Shown piece by piece: positions 25,140 to 35,891 of a stretch of 64,000 bases of DNA. Origin of the DNA: Hymenochaete sp. R1 (taxonomy: Eukaryota; Basidiomycota; Agaricomycetes; Hymenochaetales; Hymenochaetaceae). The stretch spans positions 62,001 to 126,000 of the forward strand of contig JAFREE010000060.1 in assembly GCA_019400425.1 (NCBI GenBank), written 5' to 3'. The translations under genes and the position numbers were made by a program. Each line of letters opens with the position of its first letter. The first letter of the stretch is position 1. Under the pieces are notes generated by a model, which was not told the DNA's origin, did no database searches, and saw only the letters and a list, made by a program, of their open reading frames with translations.

Positions 25140-25792
25140 ATGTCTAACATTGTGAAAGAAAGGAGTGACGAAGCAGCTCGGGAGCTGGAGCAATCCTTGA
25201 TATTGGCACTCCAATGTAAGTGACTCCAGTCGTGCATGTACTTCCTCCCCAACATGAGTCTATATTCGACTATATACCATCTCTCTGCAGACCAGATTGA
25301 AGATTTTTTCGGCCGACACGTGAAACTGGAAGAGAAGAAAGTTGGGCCTGGTAATAGCATGGGGCACTGGGTTGCTGTCTTAACAAGTCAGTGTTCTCTG
25401 CACCGCTCTTGCACACCTGGTCTTAATTCCTACATACAGATTATGAGTCTCAAGCTGGCGGTCATGGCTCTCAGCGCCGTATTAAGCGCAATCACGATTG
25501 GTACCATGGCGATGAACAGAAGATATCTGTGCTCGAGCTTTTGCAGCCCAGCTTAGCCTGCACGGACTACATCGAAGCACTATTCAGCGTACTTTTGAAG
25601 ACCCTCGACCAGAAATTGAAGTGTTGCCAATGGGGTTTAGAACATGCGCAAAGCGAAAAGGAAACGGCAGACTGGGTAGTTACGTTTTCTTCCCTATATA
25701 AGGATGTGATCCCGAAGTGGAGGCATAAAGAAGCAAAGTACATTGTGGATAGGTACAATAGCCGCGATGCTACGAAAGAGCCACAGTCTTAG
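25140..25792 (+). CDS. Hypothetical protein, 174 residues, three exons
   Basis: Exons 25140-25215, 25291-25386 and 25440-25792 sum to 525 bases and join cleanly at GTAAGTG...CTGCAG and GTCAGTG...ATACAG. The product starts MSNIVKERSDEAARELEQSL, contains YQIEDFFGRHVKLEEKK, HDWYHGDEQKISVLELLQP and KCCQWGLEHAQSEKETADW, and ends RDATKEPQS. Mostly alpha-helical, no signal peptide or membrane segment. I do not recognise the family. The consistent three-exon frame argues it is a real gene. Confidence 0.55.
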
Positions 25793-26368
25793 TTACATGT
25801 TTCCGTGTCATTTAATGCTTGTCAAAGGCAAATCTCATAGTGCCTCGAATGTCAATACACGACATAAGTTCTACTCTGGTACTTTTTCTTTTCTTATGAG
25901 CACTTTTTCAGTAACAGAAACCATTGATTGGTTATCTTCTGTGATCCGTCAGGCCTGATTTAACATCATGGCGTATACGATTATCTGTGAGTCATTATTC
26001 ATGAACTTCAAACACTCGTACCAAGCGTCTGAGACGATTCTTGAAGCTGGCGCGTTCCGGCCGATAATTTTTAAAAAACGACCTGTAGCTCTTCGCTATC
26101 GCCGAACCGTAACGCAGCGCGTGCTGTAGAGTTTGAAATCAAACCATGCGAATAAACAGAAGCAAAACCCTACGAATACAAAGTAGATATCGATGCCCGA
26201 GGAAATATTTATGTGCAATGACGACGAGTGGAAAATAAGATGGACTACATTGTTCAAGCAATACCAGAATGAAAGTTCCTTCGCGCACATAAAAGCAGAA
26301 GGCACAGAGAACGGGTCACTGGGGATGACAGGTATATAGAGGAGAAAGAAGCAGGAGCAGGAGTATAA
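25793..26368. other. Intergenic, convergent 3' ends
   Basis: Lies between the plus-strand orphan gene and the minus-strand secreted repeat protein, so it carries both 3' UTRs. AT-rich, nothing else seen. Confidence 0.45.
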
Positions 26369-28860
26369 TTAAGCACTCGCAGACTGAGCTTGACTATTAC
26401 ACTGCTGCTGCTGTTGTCCACATGCATCGACCGTAAGGTCACCCTGGTTTCCGGAGGAATTGGCCGCGTTAGCGCATTGGTTGTGTTGAACGTCACTAAC
26501 GGTCCGATGTTAGAATTCACTGTACTTAAGACATTGAAGGTGTAAAAAAAAATAGCGACTGACCAGGATCGAACGAGTGCATTCTGAAGGCTATTGAACG
26601 ATGCGTTGCCATCGACCTGGAATTCACCATCGCCAGCCGCACTAACGGCAGGAGCACTCGCACCAAGGGTGCCAGTGAATGTCTGCAAGTTGCCACCAGT
26701 AGCCGCCGAAGCAACACTGGTCTCAGCAGCATCAGCCGCAGCCGTGGCTGAAGCAGCACCGCCTGCGGCAGCAGCAGTTGTTGTTGCAGCGGTTGCAGCT
26801 TTAGTGGCACCAGATGCGTTGCCATTAGCAGCGCCGGTGGCAGCAGCTGCAGAGCCCGCAGCAACGGTGTTCCCTTGATCATCGACGGCGGCCACGTTTG
26901 CGAAGTTGGTTGTGACACCAAAGGCAGCGTTGAATGCATCAGCCTAAGAAAATATCTTTAATGTTTGAAGACTCTACAGAAATGCATACGACATACCTGA
27001 GCACCAGTTTTTGCGGTTTGCGCATCAGCAGCCTGTGTAGCAGTCTGACAAGTATCCTTAGCAGTCTGATCAGCGCCGCAAGAGTTCGTTAGCGTGTCAC
27101 AGATAAATTGCGTGATGATGTCAATGTTCTGCGCAGAGCCATGGTTGAACGAGGCTATTATGGATTGGGATAATGTATCAGAAAGGCGGCAAACCATCCA
27201 GGAGGACCGACATACCTTTGTCAACAGGCTCGAAGCTCGTTTCCTTCCTGTTATCGAAGCCGACACCAAATTCGATTTGAGGTACGGAGCATGATCCGAA
27301 ATTACCAACACCCGATGCAGCCGCTGCTGTACTAGATGCTGCTGCTGCACCACCAGCAGCTGTCGCACTAGCAGCCACTTCCGTAGCAGACGCATCCGCA
27401 GCGGCACCAGTAGCAGAAGCGTCAGTCGAACCGGCATCCGTAGCGCCTGTGCCAGCAGCAGCAGTGGCAGATGCACCGCCGGCGCCAGCGGCAATGGTAT
27501 TGCCCTGATCGTCAACAGCAGCTACATTGGCGAACTGCGTTGTGATACCGAAAGCAGCGTTGAAGGCATCGGCTTGTGCGCCGGTCTTCGGCGTCTCAGC
27601 ATCTGCAGCTGTCGTCGCGGTCTGGCAAGTGTCTTTGGCGGTTTGGTCAGCTCCGCACGAGTTCGTAAGTGTATCGCAAATAGCCTGCATGATGATGTCA
27701 ATGTTCTGAGCGGATCCATGATTAAACGAGGCTGTATAACGTGTTAATTACTGCGTGCGACACTTTTAGCAAAGCACAAACCTTTGTCGACGGGCTGGAA
27801 GCTGGTCTCTTTCCTGTTATCGAAACCAACGCCGAACTCGATCTGAGGAACAGAACAGGAACCGAAGTCTCCGATGGCAGAGGCCGCGGCAGTCGAAGAG
27901 GCTGCAGCAGCGTTGGACGCCACAGTCACCGTAACATCAGGCTACACCAGATAGTGTTAGAAGCCGGATTATTCGGAGAAAAAAAGTACACTTACAGGAC
28001 AAGCCGCATCCGTTGCACTAGCGACCGCAGTTTGTGCAGTTACTGCAACAGTGACAGCACTTTCCGACTAAAAACCAAGAACATGGTGTCAGATTGATAA
28101 AGTTCAAAAGGAAACCGTGGCCTACGCAGTCCACAGAAACTGCTCTCACTGCAATACTCGCGTCCGCACTGGCTGAGGTATCCGACGCATTTGCTGCTGC
28201 TCCGTCAGAACCGAAAGGGGCCGTGTTAGCCTGGCTTCCTAGCGTGACGCTAGATTTCGTTGCCGGATCAAAGAAAATATTCGGATCATTCGCCGGGTCT
28301 TGCGCTTGGACAAGGCCATCGAGTTCAGCGTTCTTCGGGGCCTGCTGACAGAAAACGGAGTTCCTGTTCGTGGGCGGATTGGTAGTGAAGTCCTGAAAAT
28401 CGAATCAGATGGATATTTTTACGCTGTCTTTGTTCGCAACTCACTGGAGGAGTATTCTTCTCAGCCTGGCGGAAAGTCTTAGCGAGCTCGATCATGTTTT
28501 GCTTCGTCGCATCATCGAATTGCTGAGCAGCATCTTTCAAAGGTAGTAAATTAGTTAACGCGACATTATGAACGAACATATAAGCTTACCGATGATGCTG
28601 TCTGCCATATCTTGTTGAGCGCACTCATCGGAAGCCGCAAGAAGAGTTGAAATTGCCTGTCCAGACAGCACACCACAAACCTCTCCCGAACATGCTGAAC
28701 CAAGTTGATCAATTACAGCTGGATGCTCTTGACCAAACCGACGAGGATGAAGGAGAACTGCCCGGTTATCACGTTCCAGCCAGCGGTAGCGAGCGGAAAC
28801 CCGCTCGGAAACCGCAAGGACAGAAAGGGCAACAAACGCGACGAAAGATTTGGAGAACAT
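26369..28860 (-). CDS. Secreted Ala-rich protein with two internal repeats
   Basis: Start at 28860 (MFSKSFVAFVALSVLAVSE) gives a clear secretion signal. The mature protein has a Cys-containing N-terminal part, a linker (PANDPNIFFDPATKSSVTLG), then two near-identical units of about 110 residues: FGSCSVPQIEFGVGFDNRKE, VDK, ASFNHGSAQNIDII, ICDTLTNSCGADQTAKDTCQ, TGAQADAFNAAFG, FANVAAVDDQGNT. Ala/Thr/Gly-rich spacers follow each unit. The tail (CDVQHNQCANAANSSGNQGD and onward) ends at a TAA at 26369-26371 after an intron running from about 26567 to 26491. At least seven introns. Four Cys per unit suggest disulphides. This architecture recurs in mushroom secretomes; function unknown, likely extracellular or cell-wall associated. 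Confidence 0.82.
26840..27929 (-). repeat. Two-unit internal duplication within the secreted protein gene
   Basis: Unit 1 lies at about 27890-27490, unit 2 at about 27310-26840. They share the blocks FGSCSVPQIEFGVGFDNRKE and CDTLTNSCGADQTAKDTCQ with very few changes (QP/EP, MQA/TQF, TAA/QAA, ITT/VTT). The intron after VDK is present in both. Unit 2 has a further intron after TGAQ (about 26997-26944) that unit 1 lacks. Confidence 0.85.
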
Positions 28861-30288
28861 GACAAAAAGATTCACTTGTTCAGAAGTAAGCGAACTCAAG
28901 TTTAGGATCTAGCAAACGATGCAAATACGAAAGGCCAGAAAGTTGCTTGTGAATGTAGGGAACGAGCTGGAGTAAATGAATGGGAAGGTCGGACACCAGG
29001 CCGGAGAAGTTTGGAAAGTTGAAAGAGAGAGGAGCCGTTCAACGACTGAAGAAGAAAGAGAAAAAAATGCGCGGGACTCGAACTGACAACGATGAAGAGA
29101 GGGGACACGTACTCGCAGAGGTCTTTATAACCTGTCGCCATCGGATCGCTTCCAACCATGTTCAGAGAAACCAAATGAACCTGAGAGCGACCGACGAAAC
29201 GATCGGTTGGTTGTTCTTCCGGGCGAGGCACACGCGCACACCAGCGATTCACATCAGCACCTTCGCGCACGGAAACCGATAACCAGGCCCGGGAACCCAT
29301 CTCACTCCCTAGAAGCCCTCGCCGGTAGTTGTGAAGCGCACGGCTCGTTGACTACGTTTACTGTCCACTTGCTCTGGTTGCCAAAGAGCCCGATGAAGCT
29401 AATGAACGGATTGAGCGGTGCGTTCGGTATCTTTACATTTCACTGTCGCTTTGCACGAGCGTCAGCGTATTCTTGGCGGCAGAAAGGAAGGTGCCTGCGT
29501 TGGTATAAAGCGACCGTGGCTGGTCGCTATGGGTTCGAGGCGCAGCGACGACATTGCAATGAGGTCTCATTGTCCTCATAAACCTCGAGGAACCCAAGAG
29601 ACCCAGATCAGAGGCATATTTGAGATCATTCAGCCTGCCTATCGGAGTCTTTACGCCCTTGTATGTTTCGTTCCAGAAGCTTTCTGGGAGACTGTCGTAA
29701 GCTGAAAATAAGTTGGGTCGCCCGTTCCCAATGCAATGAGTTGTCTTTCATCAGCTTTCTTTCTAAGTGTGCGTGGTTCGATTAATGTGCGCCTCGGGCG
29801 ACAAGCCATATACATAGTCAATGTGTGCTCAGATCGGTTAGATGAGAAACAGGACTGAGATTGGTGAACTTCAACTTGAAGGTATGAAAGAGAGAGAGAG
29901 TAGAGTGTCCCGAATTGAAGGCGGCAAGGCAACCGGAGTTTCGAATCGGCATCGGCATCATCGGCGTCGATCGACGGCCAAATTGGGTAGCAACGGTCGC
30001 ATCCATTTCACGTGTTCTTGCGTTCTCCAACAATCTGTTCTCCAGTATTTCCTTGAGTAAATCAGTTTGCGTACACTAATAAGTCAGGTATGCACATAAG
30101 TAATAACTTTCAAGTGTAAGCAAAATTGAAATCAAGTTCTCAAAGATTAATTCGAAGCCAATGATTTCATAAAGGCAAACGTTCTGAAGAATCTAATTGT
30201 ATGCAACACATCGCCATGTCCATTCGCCTGGATCAGATTAAACTGTAACACGCCTATAACGCTCATTCACATTATTGAATGCATGTTT
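28861..30288. other. Intergenic, promoter of the secreted protein and 3' end of the KEN-box gene
   Basis: No coding signal. On the minus strand a TATA-like TTATAAAG at about 29122-29129, followed by a pyrimidine-rich leader around 29040-29070, is consistent with the promoter of the secreted protein gene. Confidence 0.4.
29122..29130 (-). promoter_or_regulatory. Possible TATA box for the secreted repeat protein
   Basis: Minus-strand TTATAAAG about 265 bases upstream of the ATG at 28860. The distance is long but allows a leader or a 5' UTR intron. Weak evidence. Confidence 0.3.
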
Positions 30289-32121
30289 TCATGCCCATGC
30301 CGGATCTCCTCGCCCAAGAACCTTCCTTGATCGAGAGCCAGGCATCCGGATCTTCATCATCGTCTGTGCTCGCGTCAACAGCGACGGTCGTGAAGCACCA
30401 ACGCTGAACCCAAAGCCAAGACCAAAGCCGCCGCCTCCCAGACCATTGGTAGAATGTCTTCCGCCCTCGGTCGCAGCATTGTGCTCGTATCCTATCCCGG
30501 ACAGTGGTGACTGCATCCTGTTCTTGCCACCCCGACGTAGGGAATCCAATCGGGGTCGTTTGAAGTCAACAATTGTCCAGTTGTATTTATCGGGCTTGTC
30601 TTGATCTCTCGCTCCCGAGTTTACGGTATTGTCATCAAAGTTCCTACTGAGTCGCTTCGTGTCCGAGGCCGTTACGGTGTTTAGAGACGCTCTCTTGCGC
30701 TGTGCTTCCGAGATAGCTATAGCCTTCGTGATACTTGAGACGGGTGGAAGTGCACTTTTCCTCTCCACGGGTGAGCCTCTATCTGCTGAGGCCAGTAAAT
30801 GATACGGTGTTGAAGCCGAACGTACCGGTCTCTTCCTACGTTTTCCCACACCAGAGCCAGGAGTTCTTGGAGAGCTCGGCGAGGGCGTATTATTGGCACT
30901 ATCGGATGGGGAGAGACCATTCCGGATGCGCTTGCAAAGTGGCACAACGCGCGCTTGCGAGCTAGGCTCCAGGTTTTGGCCTTCATCAAGGAGTCCACCA
31001 TTCCGAATGAGCTTCATCTCATCAAGCATTGTCCACACCGATCGTGTGCGAGCTTTGCTCAGGCAAGGCGACCCAGAAGTAGGTGTACGAGACTGAGAAC
31101 GCCTTTGGAAGCGAGAAATAGGTGTGTGCTTGAGAATTTGCGATGGCAGGGAAAGTAGGGTATTGAGGGACGAAGAGGACTGAACACTCGCCGTAGGTGC
31201 AAGAAAGGCTCGCGGAGAGTGTTTCGCGACTGGAGTCAAGTATGTTGTGTGCTTAGCAGGTGTCAAGAGAGCAGGAGGAGTACTCTTCCTAGCACTTCTC
31301 TGAGTCAGAGGTGAAAGTTTTCTAGACTTCTTGGACTCTTTAGAAGAGACTTGGAGTTGAATCGGTGGGGTGTGGCGCATCACGATCGACGGAAGGGCCG
31401 ATATAGCAGGTTTCTTCGGTGTCATACTCGCTCTTTTGCATTTCTTTGGTATGACGGGTTTTATGGATTCTCGTCGTGGCAGAAGAGGCTGAGCTTCCGT
31501 AACAGCGGTCTTTGCGACAAGAAACGACCGCGGAGGTGATGACTGACGCGCTCTGAGACCAGCAGGGTTCAAGGTAGATAGTCGACGAGTTGGAAGCTCT
31601 TTTGCCTTGACTGAGTGTCTAGGCTGCTCGAAAGAATTGATGGAGCGAATGTTTTCCTTGTCCTTGAATGAGTTAAATTTAGGTTCCTTCGATAGTGCAA
31701 CATTTGCTGGCTTCGTACGATTGGCAGCATTATTGCCGAAAAACGTAGATTTGGATCGACTTTCGAAAGGTCTCTGTGGTATGGACGATGGTTGAATGGT
31801 TGAAGATCGAGGTAGTTTCTTGGTCCGCGCTACGGCTGCGCTGTGAATGTGAATCGAGGAAGGTTGTACAGGCAAAACCCGAGTGCTTGCCGATTTGGTT
31901 GACACTGGCTGAGGCTGACCGCCTACAGACATGCGTCTTTGCTCGAGCTTCGAAACTTTGGAAGGAAGAGCGGCAAATGAGGCTCTCCTCTCCCACTTCT
32001 GCCGCAAGTCTTCTTTCGGTTTGATAAGGATCCTCGTCGGTGAGTCTGCGATTGGTGGGAAAGGAGTATTGTTGTCGTGAGTGATGTTGGCTGCATCATA
32101 TAGACGCCGGTTGCAAAGCAT
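30289..32121 (-). CDS. Disordered basic Ser/Pro-rich protein with a KEN box
   Basis: One exon, 610 residues from ATG at 32121 (MLCNRRLYDAANITHDNNTP). The frame is open for 74 codons further upstream, but that part is low in protein character, so the inner Met is preferred. The protein is rich in Ser, Pro, Arg and Lys with few hydrophobic clusters, so largely disordered. Residues 155-157 form a KEN motif (KDKENIRS), and many S/T-P sites (SPPR, TPKK, TPISRF, SPRTPGS) could be CDK targets. This pattern fits a cell-cycle-regulated substrate of the anaphase-promoting complex, but that is inference. C-terminus ...KVLGRGDPAWA. No domain recognised. Confidence 0.7.
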   Translation of the reverse strand: MLCNRRLYDAANITHDNNTPFPPIADSPTRILIKPKEDLRQKWERRASFAALPSKVSKLEQRRMSVGGQPQPVSTKSASTRVLPVQPSSIHIHSAAVARTKKLPRSSTIQPSSIPQRPFESRSKSTFFGNNAANRTKPANVALSKEPKFNSFKDKENIRSINSFEQPRHSVKAKELPTRRLSTLNPAGLRARQSSPPRSFLVAKTAVTEAQPLLPRRESIKPVIPKKCKRASMTPKKPAISALPSIVMRHTPPIQLQVSSKESKKSRKLSPLTQRSARKSTPPALLTPAKHTTYLTPVAKHSPRAFLAPTASVQSSSSLNTLLSLPSQILKHTPISRFQRRSQSRTPTSGSPCLSKARTRSVWTMLDEMKLIRNGGLLDEGQNLEPSSQARVVPLCKRIRNGLSPSDSANNTPSPSSPRTPGSGVGKRRKRPVRSASTPYHLLASADRGSPVERKSALPPVSSITKAIAISEAQRKRASLNTVTASDTKRLSRNFDDNTVNSGARDQDKPDKYNWTIVDFKRPRLDSLRRGGKNRMQSPLSGIGYEHNAATEGGRHSTNGLGGGGFGLGFGFSVGASRPSLLTRAQTMMKIRMPGSRSRKVLGRGDPAWA

Positions 32122-32594
32122 GTTGAGACACCTCCTTTCCTTTGTTGTATGTCGAAAATAGATGAAATGAGCGTGAGTAGGGAAAGGTACAGGAATGGAG
32201 TGGTTTATGTTTATGGTGGTCAGGACGTAAGAAGCTGTGAGAGCGGCTGACCGACCGTGGTGCCGGAGGTGCCGGCAAGTATCGGCCCGATCGCGCTTTC
32301 TTTCTCGATTTGGTTCCGGCTGCGGGCGATGACATGACTTCAAAAGACTGGCAAGCGTTCAAAGTGTTCGTAGCGCTCTTTGACTCTTACCGCCATCTTG
32401 GCCATTCAAAAAGGTCATAGACTCTGTTCCCTCTGAAATTGGCTAGGCAACGAGGCTGCTTTGTCGGCATAAACTCTGCTAAACTTCGGGTTTTTAAATA
32501 ACCCTCTTGAATCCCCCCGTCAATCCAAGTTCTTCCATCGCCACTCTTTGACCCCACGAAACATTACCTTTGCCGACTCGAAACTGCCATTATC
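32122..32594. promoter_or_regulatory. Divergent promoter region, KEN-box gene / phosphomannose isomerase
   Basis: About 470 bases between two divergent starts. No clear motif beyond AT-rich patches such as tttttaaataacc at about 32490. The upstream extension of the minus-strand frame covers part of it. Confidence 0.4.
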
Positions 32595-34282
32595 ATGCCA
32601 ACGACGACACCAGTCTTTCACATTGTACCTACAGCCCAGCAATATGACTGGGGCAAGAGTGCATCTGATTCCAAGGTCGCTCAGTATGTAACCAGCCATG
32701 AGCGGCTATATGCCAAATCCTACGTGAGTTATACCTCCTTACACTCCAGTATCTTCTCGTGCTGATCTACGGCTCCCACTCAGAAAGATTCCGGCATAAA
32801 TTTGGATGAGAAAAAGCCATACGCTGAGGTACGTTTCCGACAAACGTCTACACTTACCTGACTTAGTGTATGCTTGGATCAGCTGTGGATGGGCACCCAT
32901 CCGTCATCTCCTTCCCGTCTTCTGGATGGCACTTCCCTGTCCGAGCATCTGGCCTCGCACCCATCGCTCATCGGCGACGATACCATTACGACGTTCAACG
33001 CAGAAGACGGAAATATACCCTTCCTTTTCAAGATTCTTGCTATCGAGAAAGCACTCAGTATACAGACGCATCCGGACAAGCAAACCGCTGAGAGGTTGCA
33101 CGCAGAGCAGCCGAACGTTTACAAAGGTAAGCATCTGAAATCGTTTTTCACATATAAGTTCACTCAATGCGATGTCATTCTGCTCACAGATGCGAATCAT
33201 AAACCAGAAATGGCTATCGCAATCACACCTTTTACCGCCCTTTGCGGCTTCCGCCCGCTCCCTCAAATTGCTGCCTTCCTGACTGCAACCCCCGAGTTTG
33301 CGTCCCTTGTCCCATCCACCATCCTCTCAGGCTTCCTTTCCTCATCTACTCGCAACCCAGATGGGACTGTAGAGAAATCTGCTCTCCGCGACCTCTTCAG
33401 CGCGATCATGACTGCGCCCGAGGACAAGTTCAAATCGGAGCTCACGAAGCTCGTGGACAGGTATAAGAACGGGAATGTGAAGACTGTAGAAGAGGAAGTG
33501 AAGGAGTTGGTGGTGAGGGTAGAAAGCCAGTTCCCAGGTGATATCGGCGTCTTCTGTGCATTTATGTTAAACTACGTGCAGCTGGAACCCGGCGAAGCGA
33601 TCTTCTTGGGAGCTGGAGAGCCACATGCATACGTTTCAGGAGGTTGGTCTCGTTCTCACTTCATATCAATTAGCAAACGCATACAAGCACGTCAATCTTA
33701 ATTACCGTTTCTTTCACAGACATTGTTGAAACAATGGCTACTTCTGACAATGTCATTCGCGCGGGTCTTACACCGAAGCTACGGGATGTGCCCAACCTCA
33801 TCTCCGGCCTTACATACGCTGCTGCACCCGCAATCAAACACACCGTCGACCCCGTGCCCTTCGCCGCTTCCTCATCTTCTTCGACGTCATCATCCACAAA
33901 GACATTCAACACAGCACCAGAAGAACAGGATCCCTTTGCGGATCCCGAACCCATTGACGAGGAGAAAACAGAATCGAGACTGTATGACCCACCCATACCC
34001 GAGTTCTCCGTCGTGCGCATACAAGTGTGCCCAGCATCATCGACAGAGAACATTGGGGAGACACACAAACCTTTGCGTGGACCCAGCATCACTATAACGA
34101 CAAAAGGACGGGGTAAAATATCCTGGTCTGGAGCCCCCGAGACAGCATCAAAGACGGAGAAATTCGTGGAGGTGAGTGAGGGGAGCGTTGTCTTTATCGG
34201 GGCTGGGACGAGCGTGAGGTTTATTTCAGAAGGAAAAGAGACGCTTGAAGTGTACAGGGCATTTGTTGAACCCAACGTTTAA
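32595..34282 (+). CDS. PMI40: Mannose-6-phosphate isomerase (type I, cupin)
   Basis: Zinc enzyme interconverting fructose-6-phosphate and mannose-6-phosphate, the entry to GDP-mannose, glycosylation and cell-wall mannan; cytosolic. The product starts MPTTTPVFHIVPTAQQYDWG. Family blocks: YDWGK, KPYAELWMGTHPSSPS, LFKILAIEKALSIQTHPDK (Gln and His zinc ligands), ANHKPEMAIA (Glu ligand), ALCGFRPL, LNYVQLEPGEAIFLGAGEPHAYVSGD (His ligand) and the substrate-binding region ATSDNVIRAGLTPK. All four metal ligands are present. Introns lie near 32725, 32830, 33126 and 33643. A Ser/Thr-rich loop (ASSSSSTSSSTK) lies in the last domain. Usual length for the family. Confidence 0.95.
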
Positions 34283-34615
34283 GTGAGATAAGAAAGTGAT
34301 AAGATGTCCCCAAGTCAAGTGTAGATGGAGTGTAAGAATAGATTGGACGCTGATGAAAAAGCTCTTGTTCTTGTGTGTTTAAAGGTTAGGGTGTGTCACA
34401 ACTATGCGCCAGAAATCAAGAATCAAAGCGGTCTTGAGAAGGGGAACTCGAACCATAGACGAAGGGAGGGAACGTGATGTAGGAACGATAATGCCATTTA
34501 TCTCTCAAAATGCAAATACACCGTCGCTTTGACTCTAATGTCTACGCGCACGTATCCCTGGCTTCCTCAAAGTTGTCTGAAAGCACTTCAATTTGGGGAC
34601 GTTTAAATGGAATTT
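34283..34615. other. Intergenic, convergent 3' ends (PMI / COX4)
   Basis: Short convergent 3' region of two housekeeping genes. No gene or RNA seen. Confidence 0.45.
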
Positions 34616-35269
34616 TTAGTGCGCGTGCGCTTGTTCTTCGCCTTGGAAGTCAAGGGCGTACACTGGTCAACAAGAACGTGAAAGCGTAAGTTAGAATAGC
34701 ATATTTGTATGAATGACGAGGACGCGACGCACCTGAACCACATTCAGTGCAACGATGCCTAGGTTTATCTGTGGTGGCGGTAAGCCAGACGACCTCGTGC
34801 GAGTCGGCGGGAGAGCCCGTGCAGCCGATGAGGCGTTCATGGTACTGTTTTTCACGCGAACGATTTGCAAAGCAACGTAAGTCGTAATCCACAGGAAATA
34901 GCGAGAGAAACGATCAGGCAACACTCTCTAAATCGAAAAAAAAACCAAGACAGAAAAAAAAGTACGCACCATCGTCGGCACCTTAATGGGATCCTTCATC
35001 GTCCCCAACCGTCCTGCCTCCAAGGGAGCCATATCAAAGACGTCGACACCCTCCATCTTTCCCAAGAGCTGGTAGCGCTCTATACCCGTTGCCTGCTCCT
35101 CGTCTGTGGGAAGCTTGTCTGCAGACTTTGCGCCAGGGCCATAGAGCTGGGGAGCGGGCGGGCCATGGTGGTCGTCGGAACGCACGCGGGGCGTGATGGA
35201 AAACGCCCTACGGGGTGTTGATGTGAGCAACGCGGGGCGGAGACGGATGTGAGTGAGTGCACGGAGCAT
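34616..35269 (-). CDS. COX4: Cytochrome c oxidase subunit 4 (mammalian COX5b homologue)
   Basis: Nuclear-encoded, zinc-binding peripheral subunit of respiratory complex IV on the matrix face. Start at 35269 (MLRALTHIRLRPALLTSTPR), an Arg-rich mitochondrial presequence. Conserved blocks: ATGIERYQLLGKMEGVDVFDM, PLEAGRLGTMKDPIKVPTM, then after an intron (donor GTGCGTAC near 34970) GCTGSPADSHEVVWLTATTD and the zinc site HRCTECGS. A last intron from about 34733 joins to VYALDFQGEEQAHAH and a TAA at 34616-34618; this restores the usual ECGSVY core, so the simple read-through ending GASRPRHSY is rejected. Confidence 0.94.
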
Positions 35270-35891
35270 TGTGGATGGTGTGGACAGCGGTGAAGAGGAA
35301 GGAGCTGAAGAAAGAGAAGTCGAAGTCGAAGTCAACGGTCGGATTCGCACGGTTAGGATACAGTCGACGCGATCCGGACATTCCCGGAAATCCACTACTT
35401 TTCGATAACAACTTCAAGTTCAACTCGAACTCTGAAGATGACGACAATCCATGAATTTGAAGGAAACCGGATGCCAGCATTGGGATTTCCTGTTCATGCA
35501 CTCATGAAGAGATTGTAACTGCACTAGTAATACTACGACAATCCGACCTGCGATTGCAAGCACGACTTAGAGAAGCTTGGCATGTACTTCGAACCATCTT
35601 AGGCTATTCTCTCAACGCCTCTTCCAGTCCGGAGAATAAATCAGGCGTTGAGCATGCAGAGCAGTGGAAGTTGTCAATCAAACGGCTAGTTTGGGGCCTG
35701 AATCAACGTTTATCGCGAGCAATGGGCACATCAAGGTGCGTGTTTGGATTGCATATAAAAATGTCTATTGCTCTAAATAGATTGGGACTTTGCCAGACGA
35801 GTTAATGCAAAATGACAAGGTTTTCGTCAAACTGTGGGAGACTGCTTCATCCTTTTGCCTTTGTCTCATCCTTAAAAATAATCCTTTCACC
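35270..35891. promoter_or_regulatory. Divergent intergenic region COX4 / two-domain gene
   Basis: About 620 bases containing both promoters. No clear gene-like frame. Possible TATA-like gcatataaaa at about 35751-35760, upstream of the plus-strand gene. Confidence 0.35.

Noticed and set aside
29050..29150. tRNA-like minus-strand GTTCGAGTCCCGCGC followed by a T run
   Set aside because: No matching 5' acceptor stem or D-arm upstream; the sequence fits a promoter/leader of the secreted protein gene better.
34440..34460. Minus-strand GGTTCGAGTTCCCC resembling a tRNA T-arm
   Set aside because: The flanking bases do not form a T stem and there is no anticodon arm.
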